From the NCBI GenBank assembly GCA_045605745.1, contig JAZUQN010000074.1, positions 1-20,701 on the forward strand: a stretch of DNA of 20,701 nucleotides. The letters run 5' to 3'. The position numbers and the translations under genes are program-made. This DNA comes from SIG710 sp045605745. GTDB taxonomy: Bacteria > Bacillota > Clostridia > Oscillospirales > CAG-272. Of the stretch, positions 1 through 8,885 are shown piece after piece (positions within the stretch are counted from its first letter, which is position 1; every line of letters begins with the position of its first letter). The notes under the pieces were generated by a model. That model did no database searches. It worked only from the letters and a program-made list of their open reading frames with translations, and was not told the origin of the DNA.

Positions 1-44
1 TGCGTGAAGTTTATTGGTTTGGTGAATTTCTCATTGCATCGTTT

Positions 45-69
45 GACATATTTTCACAGAAAATATGTC
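45..69. repeat. Perfect 11-bp inverted repeat, 3-nt loop
   Basis: GACATATTTTC (45-55) and GAAAATATGTC (59-69) are exact reverse complements around ACA. No clear T-run follows on either strand, so it does not look like a standard terminator. It could be an operator, or part of a regulatory region for a gene left of the window. The function is unknown. Confidence 0.6.
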
Positions 70-104
70 CGTTCATTTATCAAAATCCTTCGGCAAAAAG
101 AAAG

Positions 105-202
105 CGCCGCTCGGGGCGTGTCGCCTCTGCGGAGGCGACGAGGCGACAACGCCGGCTCCCGCAAGCTTTTGAAAAAGCTTGAGCAAAACTTTAACAGTTT
201 TG
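105..202. repeat. Cluster of three GC- and AT-rich stem-loops, possible dispersed intergenic repeat
   Basis: Three inverted repeats lie in a row. GTCGCCTC/GAGGCGAC (120-127 and 132-139) is followed directly by a second copy of GAGGCGAC (140-147) and is bracketed by GGCGT/ACGCC (115-119 and 149-153). Next come CAAGCTTTT/AAAAGCTTG (162-170 and 173-181) and CAAAACT/AGTTTTG (184-190 and 196-202). The open frames across this stretch have no recognisable protein features. The layout resembles a small dispersed intergenic repeat, but copy number cannot be seen from one window. Apart from this and the 45-69 repeat, nothing else is visible in 1-243. Confidence 0.4.
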
Positions 203-243
203 TCACCACTCTTCTCCATAAACTCCTGTTTACACGCAAATAT

Positions 244-280
244 AAAAACCGCAGGTTGACAATATCAACCTGCGGTTTTT
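244..280. terminator. Intrinsic terminator closing the purine operon
   Basis: The 11-bp perfect stem CCGCAGGTTGA/TCAACCTGCGG (249-259 and 265-275) has a 5-nt loop. It is flanked by A5 (244-248) and T5 (276-280), so it could work in both directions. On the minus strand it begins directly after the fhs stop codon (281-283), so it is the natural end of the operon. Confidence 0.9.
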
Positions 281-1954
281 TCAGAACAAACCGGATATCT
301 TTCCGTTTGAATCAACATCGATCCTCTCTGCCGCCGGTACCTTGGGAAGTCCCGGCATAGTCATAATGTCTCCCGTCAGAACAACAATAAAGCCTGCACC
401 GGCAGAAACCTTAACATTTCTAACGGTAATCGTAAAGCCCTCAGGCGCTCCAAGCTTTGTAGGATCATCTGAGAAAGAATACTGAGTTTTCGCCATACAT
501 ACGGGCAGCTTATCAAAGCCAAGAGAAGCCAGCTTTGCAATTTCCTTTTTTGCAGCAGGTGCAAAGGAAACGCCAACGCCCCCATAAACTCTCTTAACTA
601 CCTTCTCTATCTTCTCCTCAATGCTGTCGCAAAGCTCATAGCTAAAGGAAAAGTCATTTTTCTCCTCACAAAGCTTAACAACCTCTTCAGCCAAAGCCAT
701 ACCGCCCTTGCCGCCGTCCGCCCAAACAGTTGAAAGAACAACATTTACGCCAAGTTCCTTGCATTTTTCAATAACAAGCTCGATCTCGGCATCCGTGTCG
801 GTTGGGAAACGGTTGACAGCAACAACGCAGGGAAGCTTATAAACATTCTTAATATTTGAAACATGACGGAGAAGATTTGGAATACCTGCCTCAAGTGCCG
901 CAAGGTTTTCATTTCCAAGCTCTGTTTTTGCCATTCCTCCATGCATCTTCAATGCTCTGACGGTTGCAACCATAACAACCGCGCTTGGATTAAGGCCGGC
1001 ATATCGACACTTGATGTCAAGGAATTTTTCCGCACCAAGATCTGCGCCAAAGCCTGCCTCTGTAACTGCATAATCACCAAGCTTCATAGCCATTTTCGTT
1101 GCGATGACGCTGTTACAGCCGTGAGCAATATTGGCAAAAGGACCACCGTGAACGAATGCAGGCGTTCCCTCAAGAGTTTGAACAAGGTTAGGCTTAAGAG
1201 CATCCTTCAAAAGAGCCGCCATTGCGCCAACGGCCTTCAGATCTCCTGCGGTTACGGGCTTTTCGTCATAGGTATATCCAACAACGATACGTGAAAGACG
1301 AGCCTTCAGATCGTCGATAGAACTTGCAAGGCAGAATACCGCCATAATTTCCGAAGCAACGGTAATATCATATCCGTCCTCACGGGGAACACCGTTAACT
1401 CTGCCGCCAAGACCGTCTGTTACAAAACGAAGCTGGCGGTCATTCATATCAACGCATCTCTTCCAAGTAATTCTGCGAGGGTCAATATTAAGGGAATTTC
1501 CCTGATAGATATGGTTATCAAGCATTGCAGCAAGAAGATTGTTTGCCGCACCTATTGCGTGAAAATCGCCTGTGAAATGCAGGTTTATATCCTCCATCGG
1601 AACAACCTGTGCATATCCACCGCCTGCAGCACCGCCCTTGATACCGAAAACGGGACCGAGGGAAGGCTCACGGAGAGCAACCATAACATTCTTACCAATT
1701 CTTTTAAGTCCGTCGGCAAGACCTATGGTGGTGGTTGTCTTTCCCTCTCCTGCAGGAGTGGGAGTTATGGCTGTTACAAGTATCAGCTTGCCGTCTTTTC
1801 TATCCGATTCATTAAGAAGAGAATAATCGATCTTTGCCTTATAGCGTCCGTATTGCTCAATATATTTCTCGTCAATGCCTGCCTTATCGGCAATCTTTGC
1901 TATGTGCTCCATTTCTGTAGCCTGAGCAATTTCAATATCAGATAAATATGCCAT
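281..1954 (-). CDS. fhs: Formate-tetrahydrofolate ligase
   Basis: This cytosolic enzyme joins formate to tetrahydrofolate with ATP to give 10-formyl-THF (EC 6.3.4.3). At 557 residues it matches the usual clostridial length. The family P-loop TPTPAGEGKTTT is at about residues 64-75, followed by the conserved LREPSLGPVFGIKGGAAGGG and the NLHFTGDFHAI segment; the C-terminus has the typical MPGLPKVPAA motif. The start at 1954 is preceded by AAAGGGG. It is the last gene of the purine operon, 15 bp after purL. Its product is the formyl donor used by PurN and by the AICAR transformylase upstream, so it supplies cofactor to its own operon. It could also serve one-carbon or acetogenic metabolism, but no other Wood-Ljungdahl genes are seen here. 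Confidence 0.97.
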   Translation of the reverse strand: MAYLSDIEIAQATEMEHIAKIADKAGIDEKYIEQYGRYKAKIDYSLLNESDRKDGKLILVTAITPTPAGEGKTTTTIGLADGLKRIGKNVMVALREPSLGPVFGIKGGAAGGGYAQVVPMEDINLHFTGDFHAIGAANNLLAAMLDNHIYQGNSLNIDPRRITWKRCVDMNDRQLRFVTDGLGGRVNGVPREDGYDITVASEIMAVFCLASSIDDLKARLSRIVVGYTYDEKPVTAGDLKAVGAMAALLKDALKPNLVQTLEGTPAFVHGGPFANIAHGCNSVIATKMAMKLGDYAVTEAGFGADLGAEKFLDIKCRYAGLNPSAVVMVATVRALKMHGGMAKTELGNENLAALEAGIPNLLRHVSNIKNVYKLPCVVAVNRFPTDTDAEIELVIEKCKELGVNVVLSTVWADGGKGGMALAEEVVKLCEEKNDFSFSYELCDSIEEKIEKVVKRVYGGVGVSFAPAAKKEIAKLASLGFDKLPVCMAKTQYSFSDDPTKLGAPEGFTITVRNVKVSAGAGFIVVLTGDIMTMPGLPKVPAAERIDVDSNGKISGLF

Positions 1955-1969
1955 TTCAGCACCCCTTTA

Positions 1970-4900
1970 TTATTTAAAATATTTAACTGCAGATTCAAAC
2001 ATCTTCATGTCAAATTCGCCAAGGACATTTTTATAAAGACCATTGCCGATACGCTCGCTGTGACCCATCTTACCAAGCACACGACCATCGGGAGAGGTTA
2101 TACCCTCGATAGCAAATGCAGAATTATTGGGATTATATCTTATATCATCGGTTGAATTGCCGTCGAGATCTACATACTGTGTTGCTATCTGACCATTCTT
2201 TGCAAGCTCTTTAACCATATCCTCGGATGCAAGGAAGCGTCCCTCACCGTGAGATATCGGAACAGTGTAGATATCACCAACATTTGTTGCGCTGAGCCAA
2301 GGAGATTTGTTTGACGCAATTCTTGTGCGAACCAGCTTAGATTGGTGACGGGCAATAGTATTGAAGGTAAGCGTGGGGCAATTTTCATCTGTGTCAATTA
2401 TCTTTCCGAAAGGCACAAGTCCAAGCTTTACAAGGGCTTGGAAGCCGTTGCAGATACCGCACATAAGTCCGTCACGCCTGTCAAGAAGGTCATGCACCTG
2501 TTCCTTAACAGCCTCACCCTTAAAGAACGCCATAATAAATTTACCGGAGCCGTCAGGCCCGTCACCGCCGGAGAATCCGCCGGGAACAAATACCATCTGG
2601 CTTGTTTTAAGCTCACTTGCAAAACCCTCAACGCTTCTCTGAATATCAGAGGAGGTGAGATTTCCGATAACGAAGGTCTTAACATCGGCTCCTGCATCAC
2701 GCATAACCTTTGCTGTATCAAATTCGCAGTTTGTTCCGGGGAACACGGGAATAAGAACCTTTGGCTTTGCGCTCTTAACGAGTGCGCTTCTTCTCTCGGC
2801 AATGGAGAAACTGAAATTCTCATATTTCTTTGCTTCCCCTCCCTCAAGAGTGGGATAAACGCTCTCAAGCTTGCCCTCATATATGCCGCAAAGCTCATTC
2901 ATAGAAAGAGCGTTCGCACCGTATGTCAGCTTGCCGTCATTTGTCACCTTACCAATAAGTATTCCCTCAAAATCAGCAACATCATCCGAAACCTCAAGTA
3001 AAAATGCGCCGTAATTATAGCCAAAGAGCGTTTCAAGATCGATGTTAGCAAATGCAAACCCAAATCCGTCTCCCATTGCCATCTTGAGAACCGCTTCCGC
3101 AACACCGCCATATGTGGGTGTATAAGCGGAGAGCACCTTGCCCTCTCTCATAAGGCCTGTGACCTTATCAAAGAGTGCCAAAAGAGACTCTGCCACGGGA
3201 AGATTATTTTCATCATATTCGGGCTTAACGAGAATTACGCAGCTTCCTGCCTTTTTGAAGTTGTTTGTGATGACCTCATCCGTCTTTCCGGTTGTAACGG
3301 CGAAGGAAACGAGTGTTGGAGGAACATCAAGATCCTCAAAAGAGCCACTCATAGAGTCCTTGCCGCCAATAGAGCCGATTCCAAGATCAAGCTGTGCAGA
3401 GAATGCGCCAAGAAGAGCCGCAAGAGGCTTGCCCCAACGCTTTCCGTCCTTTGCCGGCTTCTCGAAATACTCCTGGAATGTGAGATAAACATCCTCAAAG
3501 GAAGCACCCGTCGCAACAAGCTTAGAGGCACTTTCAACCACTGCAAGATAAGCGCCGTGATATGGGCTCTTTTCGGAAATAAAGGGATTATAACCCCAAG
3601 ACATATAGGAGCAAGAATCGGTATGCTTCTCCTCGACAGAAATCTTCTGAACCATTGCCTGAATAGGTGTTAGCTGATTCTTTCCGCCAAAAGGCATAAG
3701 CACCGTACCTGCGCCGATAGTTGAGTCAAAACGCTCAGAAAGCCCCCTCTTTGAACAAACATTAAGATCTGCCGCAAGAGCCTTATAGCCCTCAGCAAAA
3801 TCTGCTGGGATTGCCTTTTTATAGCACTCAGGCTTTGCCGGGGTAATATTTATATGCTTTTCAGCACCGTTGGAGTTAAGGAACTCACGGGAAATATCAA
3901 CTATAGTGTTTCCATTCCAATGCATACGAAGTCTTGGCTCTGCCGTAACTCTTGCAACAACGGTTGCTTCAAGGTTTTCGCTCTTTGCAAGTGCCATAAA
4001 TGCCTCGGCATCCTTCGCCTCAACCACAACAGCCATTCTCTCTTGAGATTCGCTGATTGCAAGCTCTGTGCCGTCAAGACCGTCATATTTTTTCGGAACA
4101 TTATTTAGATTTATATCAAGTCCGTCAGCAAGCTCGCCAACAGCAACAGAAACGCCGCCTGCTCCAAAATCGTTGCAGCGCTTGATCATTCTGCAGGCAT
4201 CTCCGTTTCTGAACAGTCTCTGCAGCTTTCTTTCCTCGGGAGCGTTACCCTTTTGAACCTCTGCTCCGCAGGTTTCAAGTGAAGAAAGAGTATGCTTTTT
4301 TGAAGAGCCTGTTGCACCACCGCAGCCATCTCTTCCGGTTCTTCCACCGAGAAGAATAACAATATCTCCATCCTCAGGAACCTCACGGCGAACATTCTCG
4401 GCAGGAGTTGCGGCAATAACTGCACCGATCTCCATTCTCTTTGCCGCATATCCCTCATGATATATCTCGTCAACCATGCCGGTTGCAAGACCTATCTGGT
4501 TACCATATGAAGAATAACCTGCTGCCGCCGTCTGCACGATCTTTCTCTGGGGAAGCTTACCCTTGATAGTATCGGAAACAGGCTTCAGTGGGTCGGCCGC
4601 ACCTGTAACACGCATTGCAGCATAAACATATGAACGACCCGAAAGTGGGTCACGAATAGCACCGCCAATGCAGGTTGCCGCACCGCCGAAGGGCTCGATC
4701 TCTGTTGGGTGATTGTGTGTTTCATTCTTGAAAAGCAGCAGCCAAGGCTCTTTAACGCCGTCTGTTTCAATTTCTATCTTAACAGTGCAGGCATTGATCT
4801 CTTCGCTTTCATCAAGCTTGTCAAGCTTACCGTTTTTCTTAAGATACCTAACAGCAAGTGTTGCGATATCCATAAGATTCTGAGGCTTTGTTCTGCCAAG

Positions 4901-5662
4901 CTCCTTTCTTGTGGCAATATATCTGTTATATGCCTTCTGAAGAAGCTCATCCTCAAATTGAACACTGTCGATAGTTGTGAGGAATGTGGTATGCCGGCAA
5001 TGGTCAGACCAATATGTGTCTATCATCCTGATCTCGGTGATAGTTGGATCTCTGTCCTCGCTCTTAAAATAGCTCTGGCAGAATTTTATATCGTCGATAT
5101 CCATTGCAAGACCGTATTTAGCAATGAAATCTGCAAGTCCCGCCTCGTCAAGAGCACAAAAGCCCACGAGAGTTTCAACAGTTGTAGGAATTTCGTAATT
5201 TACCTTGAGCGTTTCGGGCTTTTCGAGAGAAGCCTCACGAGCCTCAACAGGATTTATAACATATTTCTTTATCTCTGCAAGCTCAGCATCGGTTATATCT
5301 CCCTCAAGAACATAGACCTTTGCGGTTCTGATTGTGGGTCGCTCTCCGCAGGAGAGTATCTGGATACACTGCGCCGCACTGTCAGCTCTCTGGTCAAACT
5401 GACCGGGCAAATATTCTGTTGCAAACACTATTCCGCCCTTTGTGCTGAGCTCTTTTGTTGCAATATCAAGCTGAGGCTCTGCAAAAACGGTATTTACAGC
5501 CTCAGAGAAAAGCTCCTCGCTGATGTTTTCAGCGTCATAACGGTTAAGAAGTCGAACATTTTTAAGTCCCTTTATTCCAAGCAAGCTGCGAAGCTCAGAG
5601 CATATTGCCTTTGCTTCATTTTGCAGTCCTTCCTTTTTTTCAACAAATATTCTGTAAACCAT
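1970..5662 (-). CDS. purL: Phosphoribosylformylglycinamidine synthase, single-chain form
   Basis: This enzyme converts FGAR to FGAM using glutamine and ATP (EC 6.3.5.3). The 1230-residue chain holds every part needed, so separate purS and purQ genes are not required and none are present. An N-terminal PurS-like region (about 1-150) precedes the synthetase half, with DHCRH at about 220-224 and NETHNHPTE at 313-321. The C-terminal class I glutaminase begins near KVLIPVFPGTNCEFD. Its triad is visible: Cys in MCGICNGFQ at about 1071, and His and Glu in GHSER at about 1201 and 1203. The start at 5662 follows AAAGGAG at a rather long spacing, but the MVYRIFVEKK opening fits the clostridial long-form family. 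It lies 6 bp after purD and 15 bp before fhs. Unlike PurF in this operon, its glutaminase looks intact. Confidence 0.97.
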   Translation of the reverse strand: MVYRIFVEKKEGLQNEAKAICSELRSLLGIKGLKNVRLLNRYDAENISEELFSEAVNTVFAEPQLDIATKELSTKGGIVFATEYLPGQFDQRADSAAQCIQILSCGERPTIRTAKVYVLEGDITDAELAEIKKYVINPVEAREASLEKPETLKVNYEIPTTVETLVGFCALDEAGLADFIAKYGLAMDIDDIKFCQSYFKSEDRDPTITEIRMIDTYWSDHCRHTTFLTTIDSVQFEDELLQKAYNRYIATRKELGRTKPQNLMDIATLAVRYLKKNGKLDKLDESEEINACTVKIEIETDGVKEPWLLLFKNETHNHPTEIEPFGGAATCIGGAIRDPLSGRSYVYAAMRVTGAADPLKPVSDTIKGKLPQRKIVQTAAAGYSSYGNQIGLATGMVDEIYHEGYAAKRMEIGAVIAATPAENVRREVPEDGDIVILLGGRTGRDGCGGATGSSKKHTLSSLETCGAEVQKGNAPEERKLQRLFRNGDACRMIKRCNDFGAGGVSVAVGELADGLDINLNNVPKKYDGLDGTELAISESQERMAVVVEAKDAEAFMALAKSENLEATVVARVTAEPRLRMHWNGNTIVDISREFLNSNGAEKHINITPAKPECYKKAIPADFAEGYKALAADLNVCSKRGLSERFDSTIGAGTVLMPFGGKNQLTPIQAMVQKISVEEKHTDSCSYMSWGYNPFISEKSPYHGAYLAVVESASKLVATGASFEDVYLTFQEYFEKPAKDGKRWGKPLAALLGAFSAQLDLGIGSIGGKDSMSGSFEDLDVPPTLVSFAVTTGKTDEVITNNFKKAGSCVILVKPEYDENNLPVAESLLALFDKVTGLMREGKVLSAYTPTYGGVAEAVLKMAMGDGFGFAFANIDLETLFGYNYGAFLLEVSDDVADFEGILIGKVTNDGKLTYGANALSMNELCGIYEGKLESVYPTLEGGEAKKYENFSFSIAERRSALVKSAKPKVLIPVFPGTNCEFDTAKVMRDAGADVKTFVIGNLTSSDIQRSVEGFASELKTSQMVFVPGGFSGGDGPDGSGKFIMAFFKGEAVKEQVHDLLDRRDGLMCGICNGFQALVKLGLVPFGKIIDTDENCPTLTFNTIARHQSKLVRTRIASNKSPWLSATNVGDIYTVPISHGEGRFLASEDMVKELAKNGQIATQYVDLDGNSTDDIRYNPNNSAFAIEGITSPDGRVLGKMGHSERIGNGLYKNVLGEFDMKMFESAVKYFK

Positions 5663-5668
5663 TTGTCT

Positions 5669-6940
5669 TTAAATCTCCTTTCTCGCCGCAAGAGCTTTTG
5701 CACCTATATCGTGGCGATAGAATGCGCCCTCAAAGCTGCATCTTTCGGTTTTTGCATATGCCGCCTTTATAGCTTCTTCAAGTGTATCGGCAGTTGCAGT
5801 AACTCCGAGAACTCGGCCACCGCTTGTTACTTGCTTACCCTCCCTAAGGGCAGTACCCGCAACATAAACGCTGTCTGCAATATCGGCAGGAACAGTAACC
5901 TCAAAGCCTTTTTTATAAGAGGTAGGATAGCCGCCCGAAGCCATAATAACACAGCAAGCGGCACCATCGGAAAATTCAACCTCGATATCACCGAGTCTCT
6001 CCTCTGTTACAGCCTGCATAACTGTGAGCAGGTCTGTTTTAAGCAGAGGAAGAACAACCTGAGTTTCGGGATCGCCAAAACGGCAGTTATATTCGATAAC
6101 CTTGGGACCTTTTTCTGTGAGCATAAGTCCAAAATAGAGGCATCCCTTAAAGGTTCTTCCCTCCTTGTTCATTGCCTGAACCGTGGGAATAAAGATCTGC
6201 TCTGTGCAGACCCAAGCAATGGGGTCTGTATAATAGGGATTGGGAGCAATAGTTCCCATACCACCGGTATTAAGACCGGTGTCGTTATCCCCTGCTCTCT
6301 TATGGTCCATTGAGGACACCATAGGCACAATGCTTTTACCATCGGTAAATGCAAGAACAGAAACCTCGGGGCCTGTCAAAAATTCTTCGATAACGATCTG
6401 ATCTCCGCTTTTTCCAAAGACCTTATCCTGCATCATGCTGCGAACTGCGTCCTTTGCCTCGTCTCTTGTCCCTGCAATAATAACGCCCTTTCCGAGAGCA
6501 AGACCGTCCGCCTTTATAACCGTTGGAATAGGAGCACTTTCAAGATACCTAAGTGCCTCATCCATATCGGTGAACACCTCATATTCGGCAGTTGGAATAT
6601 TATACTTTTTCATAAGGTTCTTGGAAAAGACCTTGCTGCCCTCAATTATCGCCGCATTCGCTCTTGGACCAAAGCAAGGGATTCCCCTTTCCTCAAGAGC
6701 GTCAACAGCGCCAAGAACCAGCGGGTCATCGGGAGCAACTATAGCATAGTCGATCTTATTTTCCGTGGCAAATTTAACGATGCCGTCTATATCCTTTGCA
6801 TCAATCGGAACACAGGTCGCATCCTGAGCGATGCCGCCATTTCCGGGAAGCGCAAATATCTCGGTAACCGATTTATTTTCCTTTATTTTTTTAACGATGG
6901 CGTGTTCTCTTCCGCCGCCGCCAACAACCATTATTTTCAT
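5669..6940 (-). CDS. purD: Phosphoribosylamine-glycine ligase (GAR synthetase)
   Basis: PurD joins phosphoribosylamine and glycine with ATP to give GAR (EC 6.3.4.13). With 423 residues from this start it has the family's usual length. The N-terminal GGGGREHA is at about residues 7-14. The ATP-grasp segment TVIKADGLALGKGV and the metal and nucleotide site in IEYNCRFGDPETQ are clear. The frame stays open to 6961, but the ATG at 6940 has GGAGAT at good spacing and places MKIMVVGGGG at the normal N-terminus, so it is preferred. It lies 17 bp after the AICAR transformylase gene and 6 bp before purL, inside the purine operon. Its substrate, phosphoribosylamine, is unstable and is made by PurF. Confidence 0.96.
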   Translation of the reverse strand: MKIMVVGGGGREHAIVKKIKENKSVTEIFALPGNGGIAQDATCVPIDAKDIDGIVKFATENKIDYAIVAPDDPLVLGAVDALEERGIPCFGPRANAAIIEGSKVFSKNLMKKYNIPTAEYEVFTDMDEALRYLESAPIPTVIKADGLALGKGVIIAGTRDEAKDAVRSMMQDKVFGKSGDQIVIEEFLTGPEVSVLAFTDGKSIVPMVSSMDHKRAGDNDTGLNTGGMGTIAPNPYYTDPIAWVCTEQIFIPTVQAMNKEGRTFKGCLYFGLMLTEKGPKVIEYNCRFGDPETQVVLPLLKTDLLTVMQAVTEERLGDIEVEFSDGAACCVIMASGGYPTSYKKGFEVTVPADIADSVYVAGTALREGKQVTSGGRVLGVTATADTLEEAIKAAYAKTERCSFEGAFYRHDIGAKALAARKEI

Positions 6941-6957
6941 GCTTTTATCTCCAAAAA

Positions 6958-8142
6958 TCAATGATGGAAAAGTCTCATTCCGGTGAACGCCATTGTCATG
7001 CCGTATTTGTCCGCACAGGCAATAACAACATCATCGCGGATAGAACCGCCGGGCTCTGCGATATACTTAACACCGCTTCTCTTTGCTCTCTCGATATTGT
7101 CATCGAAGGGGAAGAAGGCATCAGAGCCAAGTGCAACGCCGTCCTTTGTAGCAAGATATGCCTTTGCTTCCTCGTCTGTAAGAGGCGCAGGCTGCTCTGT
7201 AAAGTATTTCTGCCAGTTTCCGTCTGCGCAAACGTCCTCTTCATTCTTGTTGATATAACCGTCGATAACATTGTCTCTGTCGGGTCTGCCAATTCCTTCC
7301 TTAAAGGGAAGGTTCAGCACCTTATCGTGCTGACGGAGGAACCAAGTGTCTGCCTTGCTTCCTGCAAGACGGGTGCAATGGATTCTTGACTGCTGACCTG
7401 CGCCAACGCCGATAGCCTGTCCGTCATATGCATAGCAAACCGAATTTGACTGTGTATATTTGAGAGTGATAAGCGAGATGATAAGATCGCGAACAGCACT
7501 TTCGGGAAGGTCTTTATTTGCTGTTACGATATTTGAAAGCAGAGAACGGTTGATGTCGAAATTGTTTCTTCCCTGCTCGAACGTGATGCCGAAAACGTGC
7601 TTATGCTCGATCTCTTCGGGAACATAATTGGGATCAATTTTAACGATATTATAATTACCCTTTCTCTTGCTCTTAAGTATCTCAAGAGCCTCAGGCTCAT
7701 AGCCGGGAGCGATAACTCCGTCTGAAACCTCTCTCTGAATAAGCTTTGCTGTTGTAACATCGCAAACATCGGAAAGCGCAACCCAGTCGCCAAAGGAGCA
7801 CATTCTGTCGGTACCTCTTGCTCTTGCGTAAGCGCAGGCGAGAGGAGACTCGTCAAGTCCCTCGATATCATCAACAAAGCAAGCCTTCTTCAGTTTTTCG
7901 GGAAGCGGAATACCAACAGCTGCGCTTGTGGGGCTAACGTGCTTAAAAGATGTAACCGCAGGAAGTCCAAGAGCCTCTTTAAGCTCCTTTACAAGCTGCC
8001 AAGAATTGAATGCATCAAGGAAATTAATAAAGCCGGGTCTGCCGCAAAGAATTTCAATGGGAAGCTCCTTGCCGCCATCCATAAATATTTTAGCCGGCTT
8101 CTGATTGGGGTTACAACCGTATTTAAGTTCAAATTCTTTCAT
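6958..8142 (-). CDS. purH: Stand-alone AICAR transformylase (PurH C-terminal domain only)
   Basis: The enzyme transfers a formyl group from 10-formyl-THF to AICAR to give FAICAR (EC 2.1.2.3). It is 394 residues, against about 510 for bifunctional PurH. It begins directly at the transformylase domain (KYGCNPNQKPA, about 8-17) and has no N-terminal IMP cyclohydrolase domain. Catalytic-region motifs are present: SFKHVSPTSAAVG with Lys67 and His68, GAGQQSRIHC, and near the C-terminus PGGSIRDDVVI and AFTGMRLFHH. The start at 8142 follows GAGGAGAT. It lies 13 bp after purO, which supplies the missing cyclohydrolase step, and 17 bp before purD. A separate name, purV, has been used for this stand-alone domain. 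Its substrate belongs to the ligand class sensed by the operon's riboswitch. Confidence 0.93.
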   Translation of the reverse strand: MKEFELKYGCNPNQKPAKIFMDGGKELPIEILCGRPGFINFLDAFNSWQLVKELKEALGLPAVTSFKHVSPTSAAVGIPLPEKLKKACFVDDIEGLDESPLACAYARARGTDRMCSFGDWVALSDVCDVTTAKLIQREVSDGVIAPGYEPEALEILKSKRKGNYNIVKIDPNYVPEEIEHKHVFGITFEQGRNNFDINRSLLSNIVTANKDLPESAVRDLIISLITLKYTQSNSVCYAYDGQAIGVGAGQQSRIHCTRLAGSKADTWFLRQHDKVLNLPFKEGIGRPDRDNVIDGYINKNEEDVCADGNWQKYFTEQPAPLTDEEAKAYLATKDGVALGSDAFFPFDDNIERAKRSGVKYIAEPGGSIRDDVVIACADKYGMTMAFTGMRLFHH

Positions 8143-8155
8143 TTTTTAAATCTCC

Positions 8156-8872
8156 TCATACATTTTTATTAACGATTCTTGTTTCGCTTTCTCCGCTTTC
8201 GATATCAATATATCTGACAAAAAGCGAAACCTTGTTGTCTTCATTAAGATTTTTCCAGATAAGATCGGTCATAGTGTCAATATCAACATCGGGAAGCTCA
8301 AGAGTCTTGGGCTCACCCTCAAAGGAAGGAAGCGGATCACCCTCGCCGTTATATGTATGGATAAACTTAGCCTTTCCGGCAATGGGGTTGGAATATGCAT
8401 ATGTAAAACGCTCGCAGGAGCTGTCATCACCCTCTGCACTCTTGAGAATAGACATAGCGTAGTTCATATCACCGTTTTCACGATGAATAATACCGGAAAT
8501 TCTGGGAGTGAAATTTGGCCTATCATCCTCAAATTCTCTTGTTCTGAGAGCCTGCTCAAAGGTCATCTGCTTATCCATAAGCTCATAGATAGTGTCAGTC
8601 TGATCGCCGTTTGTAACTATTGTCTTATTTCCAAGCACACGAACAGGATAATAAATGATAAGATGTGGGTCTACCATCTTTGATTCGTCAAAAGCCTTTG
8701 TGCGCATTGCATCGCCCTCAGAAACAAACACTCTGTTGCGGCTGTTGACGCTTCTGCCCATAATAAAGTAGGCAGTAACCGCCTTCTTTCCGTCGGCGCT
8801 CTTGCCGATAATAATTCCTCTGCCGTGATAGGCAAGCGAATTCAGCTCATTTGCAATAGTTGATGTTTTCAT
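8156..8872 (-). CDS. purO: IMP cyclohydrolase, archaeal PurO type
   Basis: This protein is predicted to close the ring of FAICAR to give IMP (EC 3.5.4.10), the last step of the pathway. At 238 residues, with an N-terminal region containing YHGRGIIIG (about 15-23) and FIMGRSVNSRNRVF, it matches the PurO family first known from archaea. It is unrelated to the N-terminal domain of bacterial PurH. The start at 8872 follows GAGAGGT. It sits 13 bp after purN and 13 bp before the stand-alone AICAR transformylase, so the two genes together replace bifunctional purH. The family call rests on overall resemblance and context rather than one short catalytic motif. Confidence 0.88.
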   Translation of the reverse strand: MKTSTIANELNSLAYHGRGIIIGKSADGKKAVTAYFIMGRSVNSRNRVFVSEGDAMRTKAFDESKMVDPHLIIYYPVRVLGNKTIVTNGDQTDTIYELMDKQMTFEQALRTREFEDDRPNFTPRISGIIHRENGDMNYAMSILKSAEGDDSSCERFTYAYSNPIAGKAKFIHTYNGEGDPLPSFEGEPKTLELPDVDIDTMTDLIWKNLNEDNKVSLFVRYIDIESGESETRIVNKNV

Positions 8873-8885
8873 TTTAATTTACCTC

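Noticed and set aside
4..360. Plus-strand frame of 118 codons across the left end
   Set aside because: It runs through the stem-loop cluster, the operon terminator and the antisense of fhs, has no ribosome binding site, and its composition follows the repeats.
4709..6313. Plus-strand frame of 534 codons
   Set aside because: It lies antisense to purL and purD, which are unmistakable. The predicted protein is Cys- and Leu-rich with no domain, as expected from a reverse-frame shadow.
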